Shown piece after piece: positions 1 to 5,420 of a stretch of DNA of 5,420 nucleotides. The translations under genes were made by a program, and so were the position numbers. The notes beneath the pieces were generated by a model. The model was not told where the DNA came from and did no database searches. It saw only the letters and a program-made list of their open reading frames with translations. The stretch is from Candidatus Kuenenia stuttgartensis (GTDB lineage: Bacteria; Planctomycetota; Planctomycetia; Isosphaerales; Isosphaeraceae): contig CAMBZY010000248.1 of the NCBI GenBank assembly GCA_945872325.1, forward strand, positions 1-5,420, given 5' to 3'. Every line of letters begins with the position of its first letter. The first letter of the stretch is position 1.

Positions 1-1309
1 TCTCCAAAATCGTGCTGCAATCGCGATGCCACTTCTGGGCCATTCCGAAGATTCGCTGGATCACAACCAGCCGATGATGCTTTGGTATGGGATCGAACCT
101 CTAGCAAAAACCGACCCGGCTGCCCTGACGAAACTTTTTCAATCGTGCAAGATTCCAATAATTCGAAAATGGATCAGCCGACGCTTAATGCAAGATTATG
201 AAGCAGACGAGCAATATTTAAACGCTCTATTAAACTCGAGCCTGAATCAGCCATTGGAAGTGAAGTTGGATTTGATGAGCGGGATGTCCGAAGCGATGAA
301 CGGCCGGCGAAGAGCCAGAAAACCGAAAAGCTGGGACGCCTTTGTCAGCTCCATGAAACCATCGCAGACCAGTGAATCTGTCGAAAAGGCAAGAACAATG
401 AGTGCCTTTTTTGGAGATGGATTGGCATTGGAATCGATCCGGGCGATCGCTCTGGATTCCAATCGCGACCTGAATTCTCGTCGCAATGCCCTGAAATCGC
501 TGATCGAAGCACGTTCTCCAGGCTTGCGTGAGGATTGTATGAACCTGTTTCAGGTCAGAGATTTATCCTCCACAGCCGCCGAGGGACTTGCCCTTTTTGA
601 CGATCAGGAATTGGTCGCAAATGCAATCGCTCAGTTCAGCAAGCTCTACGGATACGAACGGGCGCCTGTCATCTCTGCCCTGATCACCCGCCCGAAGTGG
701 GCGATGGCTGTTCTGGAAGCAGTCGAATCTGGAAAAATCCAGAGAGAATTAATCACCGCCGCCATGGCCCGACAGATCCGCGGGCACCGCGATCAGCCCC
801 TCATCGCCAAGCTCACCAGTGTCTGGGGCATCATTCGCGACACAAATTCAGGCCGATTGGAGCTGATCAATCAGTGGAAATCGCGGATGACAGAATCCAC
901 CCTCAGCAAAGCTAATCTGGCTCAAGGACAGTCGATTTTCAAGAAAGCCTGTTCCAGCTGCCACAAAATGTATGGCGAGGGTGGAACAAACGGCCCTGAT
1001 CTGACCGGTAGTGGTCGTGATAATCTGGATTACCTCCTCCACAATATTATCGACCCATCAGCGCAGGTTCCAGCCGGTTTCAGACTCTCAGAAATTGCAA
1101 TGAAAGATGGGCGGTTACTGAGTGGGGTGATTTCGAACCGGACACCTAAATCCATGACCATTCAGACGGCTACGGAAACCATTGCGATCGACGCCGGTGA
1201 CGTCGAAGAAATTCGGAATACCGAACTTTCGCTCATGCCAGATGGTCTGCTGGAGAACTTGAAAGAAAACGAAGTGCGTGACCTGTTCGGCTATTTGATG
1301 AAGAAATAA
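1..1309 (+). CDS. PVC-type heme-binding CxxCH protein, C-terminal part (5' end outside window)
   Basis: The reading frame is open from base 2 with no stop before the first ATG at 26, and conserved-looking residues precede that ATG, so the true start lies to the left. Numbering from the ATG at 26: residues 1-30 include a DHNxPMMLWYGIEPL-like segment typical of large planctomycete membrane-bound dehydrogenase/heme proteins. Residues about 130-280 are helical and HEAT-like. Residues about 298-427 match the planctomycete heme-binding domain (TIGR02603 type), with a single c-type heme motif CSSCH at 309-313, then GPDLTG, a DPSA segment, and SLMPDGLL, whose Met404 is a possible axial heme ligand. 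Full-length family members usually have an N-terminal beta-propeller and signal peptide and exceed about 900 residues; neither is visible here. The likely site is periplasmic or envelope, with electron transfer from an oxidised substrate, probably a sugar. The substrate cannot be read. Family placement is secure; function is inferred. Confidence 0.92.
   Translation, partial: LQNRAAIAMPLLGHSEDSLDHNQPMMLWYGIEPLAKTDPAALTKLFQSCKIPIIRKWISRRLMQDYEADEQYLNALLNSSLNQPLEVKLDLMSGMSEAMNGRRRARKPKSWDAFVSSMKPSQTSESVEKARTMSAFFGDGLALESIRAIALDSNRDLNSRRNALKSLIEARSPGLREDCMNLFQVRDLSSTAAEGLALFDDQELVANAIAQFSKLYGYERAPVISALITRPKWAMAVLEAVESGKIQRELITAAMARQIRGHRDQPLIAKLTSVWGIIRDTNSGRLELINQWKSRMTESTLSKANLAQGQSIFKKACSSCHKMYGEGGTNGPDLTGSGRDNLDYLLHNIIDPSAQVPAGFRLSEIAMKDGRLLSGVISNRTPKSMTIQTATETIAIDAGDVEEIRNTELSLMPDGLLENLKENEVRDLFGYLMKK
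950..964 (+). other. c-type heme attachment motif (CSSCH)
   Basis: Codons TGT TCC AGC TGC CAC encode Cys-Ser-Ser-Cys-His inside the C-terminal cytochrome domain of the left-hand gene. The two cysteines would bind heme covalently and the His would be the proximal ligand. It is the only CxxCH in the visible part of the protein, so this part is mono-heme. Confidence 0.9.
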
Positions 1310-1508
1310 ACCAACGACATACCGTCGGACACTCTGGATTTGAGCCTTTGAAATGCCCCTGATTTCATAAGCTGGCTGGGGTTGATGATGGGAATCGTTC
1401 GCTGGAGACTTGCTATCCTTCTCGCCAGAAGTCAGAATGGAAACGACCACTTTGGGAGAATCCATTGAGGGTTCCATGTCTCCATATCTTCATAATCGAC
1501 AGGGACTC
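1310..1508. other. Intergenic leader, no clear feature
   Basis: This stretch separates the heme-protein gene from the MBL-fold gene. I see no tRNA, riboswitch or strong hairpin followed by a T-run. A short CGAC/GTCG stem at about 1315-1327 lacks a U-tract and is too weak to call a terminator. The frame of the downstream gene stays open back to about 1410, with a TTG there and ATGs at 1437 and 1476, so part of this leader could be translated. A promoter for the downstream gene probably lies here, but I could not find a convincing -35/-10 pair. Confidence 0.5.
1467..1471 (+). promoter_or_regulatory. Possible Shine-Dalgarno (GAGGG) favouring the alternative ATG at 1476
   Basis: GAGGG sits 4 bases before the in-frame ATG at 1476. 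The homology-preferred ATG at 1509 has only AGGGA at 1501-1505, 3 bases upstream, which is rather close. This site therefore decides between a 268-residue and a 257-residue protein. Planctomycetes do not rely strongly on Shine-Dalgarno sites, so the evidence is modest. Confidence 0.3.
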
Positions 1509-2282
1509 ATGAAAATCCGCTTGATTCCTTCAAATACTGATGGCAATCCGGTACTTCAATATCTAACCAGCTTATTGATTGACCAGTCACTACTCATTGA
1601 CGCAGGTTCAGCCGGATTTACCTCCACAATATTTTCGCTCCGCAAACTAAAAAATATTTTTATTTCGCATGCCCACATGGACCATGTCGCTTCTCTACCT
1701 TCATTGCTGGAGGCGTATCTCGCCAACCGCTTACCTCCCCCGACCATCTGGACCAGCGCAGAAACCCTTCAGAGCCTGAAATTGCATTTATTCAACAATG
1801 AGCTTTGGCCAGACTTTTTTAGCCTTGGTTCGAAAGAACATCCCTGGTTAAACGTGCGAGAATCATCTGATTTTATTCCAATAGAATTAGAAGGATTTCG
1901 AGTCACTCCAATTCCAGTCAACCATGTGATTAAAACACAGGGCTATCTGATCGAATCCAGCGAAGCAACGATTCTGATTTCGTCCGACACAGGCCCTAGC
2001 CATTCAATTTGGGAAATTGCAAATCAACAGAAACGACTTGACGCCATTATCCTTGAAGTCTCCTTCCCAAAGAGACTTCAGGGGATGGCTGACCTATCTC
2101 GCCACCTCACGCCAAAAACATTCGGGCTTGAACTAGCAAAGCTTGAAAATCACAACCCAGCAATCCTGGCAGTACATTTAAAGCCCTTGATGCGATCGAC
2201 CATAATTAATGAGCTTCATAAAATGAACCTGGAACGACTTGTGGTCATGAGATCCGACCACGAATATTGCTATCCATCCTGA
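1509..2282 (+). CDS. MBL-fold hydrolase, class II 3',5'-cyclic-nucleotide phosphodiesterase-like
   Basis: The protein has 257 residues from the ATG at 1509, chosen because family members begin with the same first beta-strand (MKIRLIPS here) and are about 255 residues long; 1476 is the main alternative. The metallo-beta-lactamase signature is SHAHMDH at 53-59, giving His54, His56, Asp58 and His59. Further likely metal ligands are His139 (VNHV), Asp160 (SSDTGPS) and His223 (AVHLKP). Together with RHLTP at 198-202, this pattern resembles bacterial MBL proteins annotated as 3',5'-cyclic-nucleotide phosphodiesterases, which hydrolyse cAMP or cGMP with two metal ions. There is no signal peptide or membrane segment, so it should be cytosolic. 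It ends 21 bp from the stop of a convergent gene with two cyclic-nucleotide-binding domains, which fits a cNMP role. The fold is certain and the catalytic residues are present, but the substrate is inferred. A different small MBL esterase or RNase Z-like activity remains possible. Confidence 0.85.
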   Translation: MKIRLIPSNTDGNPVLQYLTSLLIDQSLLIDAGSAGFTSTIFSLRKLKNIFISHAHMDHVASLPSLLEAYLANRLPPPTIWTSAETLQSLKLHLFNNELWPDFFSLGSKEHPWLNVRESSDFIPIELEGFRVTPIPVNHVIKTQGYLIESSEATILISSDTGPSHSIWEIANQQKRLDAIILEVSFPKRLQGMADLSRHLTPKTFGLELAKLENHNPAILAVHLKPLMRSTIINELHKMNLERLVVMRSDHEYCYPS

Positions 2283-2303
2283 TACGATTTTCCTGAAAAC
2301 TCA

Positions 2304-4961
2304 TCACAGTGTAAATTCCGCAATTCTTGCCTGGTTCTTTACGATAGATAGCAAATCAATTCCGCTCATCCGATGAGCAGCGTCATGCGGGCACGCATAT
2401 ACGCAAGATGGTTCACTACCTGCCCCGAGCGACTGACAAAGGTCACAGGTTGTCGCTTTTGTCGAAGTTTTAGGCTCAGCCTTCCGTCCTGCTCCGGATT
2501 CTATTTGAATATCCACCATATTGATATTGCCATAAGGGCAATTCTGCGAACAAAGACCACACCCGATGCACCAGTCCTCTATGACAATTTCGCGGGTATC
2601 CCGACGTCGAATAGAACCGACGGGACAGCCCACCATGCAGTAAGGATCAAGGCACGAGCGACAGGAACTGGCTACCAGAAAATTATCGAAACGAAGCCCT
2701 TCGCGAATCAGTCTGGTCACACCTCCATGGGTATCCGCACAGGCCTTGGTGCATTCATCACATCGGGTACATTTCGCAAGATCAAGCACAAGAAGACTTT
2801 GAGCCTCTTGAAGCCCCTGCTCCAGAAAGCTGTCGAGAGTGCGAGATGAAAGCTCTTTCTGAAGCTGATTATTTGTTCCAAGCCGTTTCCTAGCCTCATT
2901 TAACAAAGATGCCCTGACTTCCGGATACTTTTCAATCATCACACGAAAATCTTCGGAACTGATTCGTACCACTTCAACGTGATCCAAAGCTGTACAAGTT
3001 GCAATTCGAGTCGGTGTCAGGCCAAGTTCCTTCAGTTCTGGAAGTTCCGCCAGAAGTCCGATTTCACCCACAAAACCGCCTTGTCCCACATAATTCAATA
3101 CAATCTCCTGGTCGCTGCCAGGCCTAGTCTGACTGACTTTGACGAACCCGGTTCGGATCAAATAGAGTCCGTCCACAGCCGGGGCCCCCTGCCTGAAAAT
3201 CACCTCGCCAGGCATCAACCGTCTTAATACAACCTCCGCACGCATGGTATCGACAAATTCCTGAAACGCCTCGGGACGGGCTTTCAATGAGTCAAACAAA
3301 GGAACATTTCGCAAGTGATTATCAATCGCACGCTCGCGATAAATTGTCTGCAATCGCTTCCGAAATGATGGACTTCGCTGCAACACATAAAGCACGTTCC
3401 GAAGCATTTCAAGTACAACCACATTTCCAACAGCACGAACTGTGGCTGACCTTGGATAATTGTTCATACATGTCATTTCACCAAATAAATCGCCTGACTT
3501 CAACTTGGCTCGAGGGTTACGCAAATCCAAACTCTCAGGAGCATCCACCGAAATCGTTCGGCCCAGATTTACAGATTCATTATCAGCAAAAAGGTCGGTA
3601 TTAAAAGTCTGCTTGAGACGGCTCCAAAATCCTTTTTCAGGCTGATTTTTCAAAGACTTCACCGGCGATTTCAAGAAAATCTCCACCTCCCCTTCTTCAA
3701 TTAAAAATGCCGTGGATCCATATTCCCCCTCTGTACAAATAATTTCACCGTCAGAAAACCTCCGCCTGACAATCGCACCTTCATTCCATCGTAAAAATGG
3801 CGCAGAAACACCTGAAAACGCTTTACGAATCTCGCGAATCTTATGACGCGAAAGGCTCGCAACGTTCACTGGCTCCCCATCAAGATGCGTGCCTACCGTA
3901 GACCGAAATGTCAACGCACCTGTCGGACATGAAATCATGCACTCACCACAGGCAATGCAATTGCTTTCGCCCATCGGGTCGCCAAGGTCAAAGGCAATCG
4001 TCGCATCAAAACCCTTCCCTGACCGACCAAGAATCTGGTTGTCACGCACTTCATTACATCCGCGAATACAACGATCGCACATAATGCAGGCGGAATGATC
4101 CACCGATATCACTAGTGAAGTTTGATCAAGCTTTGATTTGGCAGGCGTTTTCTCAGCCGGGCTGAATCGATTCTTGGTAATTTTCAAGCGTTTGCCGAGC
4201 GATTCCAGCTCGCAATCGCCCGGATTTCTGCGTTCTTTTTCGCACGGGTCTGGATGATCCGCAAGCAACAATTCTACCAATGTTTTAACAGACCTCTGAA
4301 TCCGCGTTTTCGCCTTTTCGTCGGGCGATGCCAGGGTGTCGATCACCATGGTTTCTTCCACCCTGTGCTGACAGGCTGGCAAGAGTTTACGTTCGACGGA
4401 GACCTGTCCAGTCCGGGCCTTGAATTTTGCAATTTGAACAACACAGACACGGCAAACAGCGACTGGATCCTGATGGTCTCGATGGCAAAGGATCGGGATC
4501 GGATTCGATTGCATCTGTTGCGAAAAACTCGAGGATGTAAACATTTCCTGACTTTTACCTGAAATTGCAAATTCCCGACTCATACTCGATAAAGAAAACT
4601 CTCGACTCATTCCCTCGACTGAAAACTCGCGAGACTGATTATTATACGCGAGACTCACTGCATCATAAATTGTTGTTGGACGAGGAATAATCAGCCCATC
4701 CGCATCGCGCATCACATTCCCCATGGAATCCGTTTTAGGCACCGCTTTCGGGACCTCAACTTCCCTGCCGTCGATACGCACTGTAACAAGGGTTTCAAGT
4801 TCGTCGCGAGTCGCCGGATCCATGCGGAGGAGCTGCCCATCACTGTCGCGAGCGAACAGATTTTCCTCATGCCATACATCTTCATGAATCAGATCCACAG
4901 ATTCAGATGTGTTATTAAGGGAATCAGCTTTGGAACCCTCGGATCCATGTTCCATATTCAT
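2304..4961 (-). CDS. Chimeric iron-sulfur protein: NuoG/HoxU-like N-terminus, two cNMP-binding domains, DmsB/HybA-like four-cluster C-terminus
   Basis: This 885-residue protein is probably a cytosolic electron carrier between a NuoF-like NADH dehydrogenase subunit and an unknown acceptor. Residues 58-205 form a 2Fe-2S ferredoxin domain (Cys159, 170, 173, 197), interrupted by a nine-residue tandem repeat at 110-136. Residues 236-250 correspond to the NuoG His-Cys3 site, but only His236, Cys240 and Cys250 remain. Two 4Fe-4S motifs follow (Cys292/295/298/302 and 335/338/341/345). Residues 395-545 and 573-695 are cyclic-nucleotide-binding domains; the first keeps FGE at 493-495 and RSA at 504-506. 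Residues 724-866 carry four 4Fe-4S motifs (Cys731/734/737/741, 767/770/775/779, 798/801/804/808, 839/842/853/857) spaced as in DmsB/HybA subunits. There is no molybdopterin domain, TAT signal or membrane segment. The start is fixed by ATGA overlap with the upstream gene. Domain calls are firm; the partner, ligand and regulatory logic are inferred. Confidence 0.93.
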   Translation of the reverse strand: MNMEHGSEGSKADSLNNTSESVDLIHEDVWHEENLFARDSDGQLLRMDPATRDELETLVTVRIDGREVEVPKAVPKTDSMGNVMRDADGLIIPRPTTIYDAVSLAYNNQSREFSVEGMSREFSLSSMSREFAISGKSQEMFTSSSFSQQMQSNPIPILCHRDHQDPVAVCRVCVVQIAKFKARTGQVSVERKLLPACQHRVEETMVIDTLASPDEKAKTRIQRSVKTLVELLLADHPDPCEKERRNPGDCELESLGKRLKITKNRFSPAEKTPAKSKLDQTSLVISVDHSACIMCDRCIRGCNEVRDNQILGRSGKGFDATIAFDLGDPMGESNCIACGECMISCPTGALTFRSTVGTHLDGEPVNVASLSRHKIREIRKAFSGVSAPFLRWNEGAIVRRRFSDGEIICTEGEYGSTAFLIEEGEVEIFLKSPVKSLKNQPEKGFWSRLKQTFNTDLFADNESVNLGRTISVDAPESLDLRNPRAKLKSGDLFGEMTCMNNYPRSATVRAVGNVVVLEMLRNVLYVLQRSPSFRKRLQTIYRERAIDNHLRNVPLFDSLKARPEAFQEFVDTMRAEVVLRRLMPGEVIFRQGAPAVDGLYLIRTGFVKVSQTRPGSDQEIVLNYVGQGGFVGEIGLLAELPELKELGLTPTRIATCTALDHVEVVRISSEDFRVMIEKYPEVRASLLNEARKRLGTNNQLQKELSSRTLDSFLEQGLQEAQSLLVLDLAKCTRCDECTKACADTHGGVTRLIREGLRFDNFLVASSCRSCLDPYCMVGCPVGSIRRRDTREIVIEDWCIGCGLCSQNCPYGNINMVDIQIESGAGRKAEPKTSTKATTCDLCQSLGAGSEPSCVYACPHDAAHRMSGIDLLSIVKNQARIAEFTL
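4554..4634 (-). repeat. 27-bp in-frame tandem repeat, three copies (nine-residue SREF unit)
   Basis: Residues 110-136 of the chimeric iron-sulfur protein are three consecutive nine-residue units: SREFSVEGM, SREFSLSSM and SREFAISGK. A degenerate fourth unit starting SQEM follows at 137-145 (4527-4553). The DNA copies are at 4608-4634, 4581-4607 and 4554-4580 and are similar but not identical, so the duplication is not brand new. The repeat lies in the 2Fe-2S domain just before the cluster loop that begins at Cys159, where related ferredoxins have only a short turn. Confidence 0.8.
4958..4961 (-). other. ATGA stop/start overlap (translational coupling)
   Basis: Read on the minus strand, ATGA contains the start codon of the 885-residue protein (4961-4959) and the TGA stop of the NuoF-like gene (4960-4958). 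This arrangement indicates one transcript and coupled translation, consistent with subunits of one complex made in matched amounts. Confidence 0.9.
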
Positions 4962-5420
4962 GATTCGTTTCTCCGAGTCTCTGATTCCAGAAAGTAGGCC
5001 ATATATGACGAGAGAGGCTTCGGAGCCGACGTTCCAAGCCCGCAGATTGAAGTCAGTTCCAAGGTTTCACTGAGATCCTGAACCAGATCGGAAATTCTCT
5101 GAATTTCATTCAGATCGTTTCGGCTACTGGCTGTAAGTCCTTCACCAATTTCAACCAGTTTCTGACATCCCACTCGACAGGGAACGCACTTCCCACAGGA
5201 TTCGCGACGATAAAACCGAGTTGCGGAAAGTGCTTGCGCAAGCATATCTGGCCGACGACCTGGCCGGTCCGCATAAATCATCATCCCAGCTCCGAGCATT
5301 AGGCCCAGAGTTCTGAATTCATCCAGATCAAGTGGCAAATCAAGCACATTGATCTCAGTTTGATCAGCTGGAATTGCTCGATGATATTCAGGTGCAATCA
5401 TTTGACGAGTGAGTTTTGCA
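4958..5420 (-). CDS. NuoF/HoxF-like NADH dehydrogenase 51-kDa subunit, C-terminal part (5' end outside window)
   Basis: The frame stays open to the right edge: codons for AKLTRQ precede the first ATG at 5401, and the sequence there already matches the interior of NuoF, so the start is beyond the window. Numbering from 5401: residues 18-43 resemble the NuoF segment before the cluster (LDLPLDLDEFR, then LMLGAGMMIYA). ESCGKCVPCRVG at 67-78 and ICGLG at 119-123 supply Cys69, 72, 75 and 120, the spacing expected for the N3 4Fe-4S cluster. An extra Cys79 follows the motif. The family oxidises NADH at FMN and passes electrons through N3 to 2Fe-2S and 4Fe-4S partners; the FMN/NADH-binding part is not visible here. 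The gene overlaps the chimeric iron-sulfur gene by ATGA. Because its partner is not a standard NuoG, this is more likely part of a dedicated NADH-linked soluble or associated complex than of canonical complex I. Confidence 0.92.
   Translation of the reverse strand, partial: AKLTRQMIAPEYHRAIPADQTEINVLDLPLDLDEFRTLGLMLGAGMMIYADRPGRRPDMLAQALSATRFYRRESCGKCVPCRVGCQKLVEIGEGLTASSRNDLNEIQRISDLVQDLSETLELTSICGLGTSAPKPLSSYMAYFLESETRRNES
4971..4974 (-). promoter_or_regulatory. Probable Shine-Dalgarno (GGAG) for the chimeric iron-sulfur gene
   Basis: GGAG lies 9 bases upstream of the ATG at 4961 on the minus strand, inside the 3' end of the NuoF-like gene. It supports 4961 over the second in-frame ATG two codons later (4955). 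Confidence 0.45.

Noticed and set aside
444..451. GCGATCGC octamer (HIP1-like palindrome)
   Set aside because: I noticed only this copy and it is inside a coding region. It gives no sign of an organised repeat family in this window.
1382..1419. Possible promoter: TTGATG with a TGcTATCCT extended -10
   Set aside because: The spacer between the two elements is 26 bases and the -10 matches only 4 of 6 positions, so it is not distinguishable from chance.
1115..1477. 120-codon open frame on the - strand
   Set aside because: It runs antisense through the end of the heme domain into the leader. The heme domain explains the sequence, and the product shows no recognisable motif.
2241..2261. Inverted repeat GTGGTC / GACCAC with a 9-base loop, a possible terminator for the minus-strand genes
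   Set aside because: It lies inside the phosphodiesterase-like coding region, has no T-run on either strand, and a 6-bp perfect stem with a short loop is expected several times by chance in a window of this size.
2288..2299. TTTTC/GAAAA palindrome in the convergent gap, a possible bidirectional terminator
   Set aside because: The loop would be only 2 bases and the stem has one G-C pair, so a stable hairpin is unlikely. No terminator could be supported in the 21-bp gap.
2373..2849. 158-codon open frame on the + strand
   Set aside because: It lies antisense to the four-cluster ferredoxin part of the chimeric gene, whose cysteine motifs are unmistakable. The product resembles no family and looks like a shadow frame.
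4254..4570. Overlapping shadow frames on both strands near the 2Fe-2S region
   Set aside because: The chimeric gene covers this stretch with conserved FeS ligands; the other frames have no motif.

Overview
The window most likely comes from a planctomycete (PVC superphylum). The main reason is the left-hand gene, whose C-terminus carries the PVC-type heme-binding CxxCH domain that is greatly expanded in that group. Base composition is near half GC by eye, which would suit a Gimesia/Rubinisphaera-like lineage, but the genus cannot be read from this sequence.

Layout: (1) 1-1309, + strand: the 3' part of a large PVC-type heme-binding protein, open at the left edge. (2) 1310-1508: a non-coding leader of about 200 bp. 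(3) 1509-2282, + strand: a metallo-beta-lactamase-fold hydrolase resembling class II 3',5'-cyclic-nucleotide phosphodiesterases. (4) A 21-bp convergent gap. (5) 2304-4961, - strand: an 885-residue chimeric iron-sulfur protein. (6) 4958-5420, - strand: the C-terminal end of a NuoF/HoxF-type 51-kDa NADH dehydrogenase subunit, open at the right edge and overlapping the next gene by ATGA.

The minus-strand pair is the most interesting part. The NuoF-like subunit should take electrons from NADH through FMN and its N3-type 4Fe-4S cluster. The downstream protein starts like NuoG/HoxU (2Fe-2S domain, a degenerate His-Cys3 region, two 4Fe-4S motifs). Where NuoG has its molybdopterin-type domain, it instead has two tandem cyclic-nucleotide-binding (CAP_ED) domains followed by a four-cluster DmsB/HybA-type ferredoxin. 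This reads as an electron wire with a cyclic-nucleotide sensor built into the middle. A probable cyclic-nucleotide phosphodiesterase lies immediately convergent to it, which suggests, but does not prove, a second-messenger link to NADH-derived electron flow. The electron acceptor and any NuoE-like subunit are not in the window.
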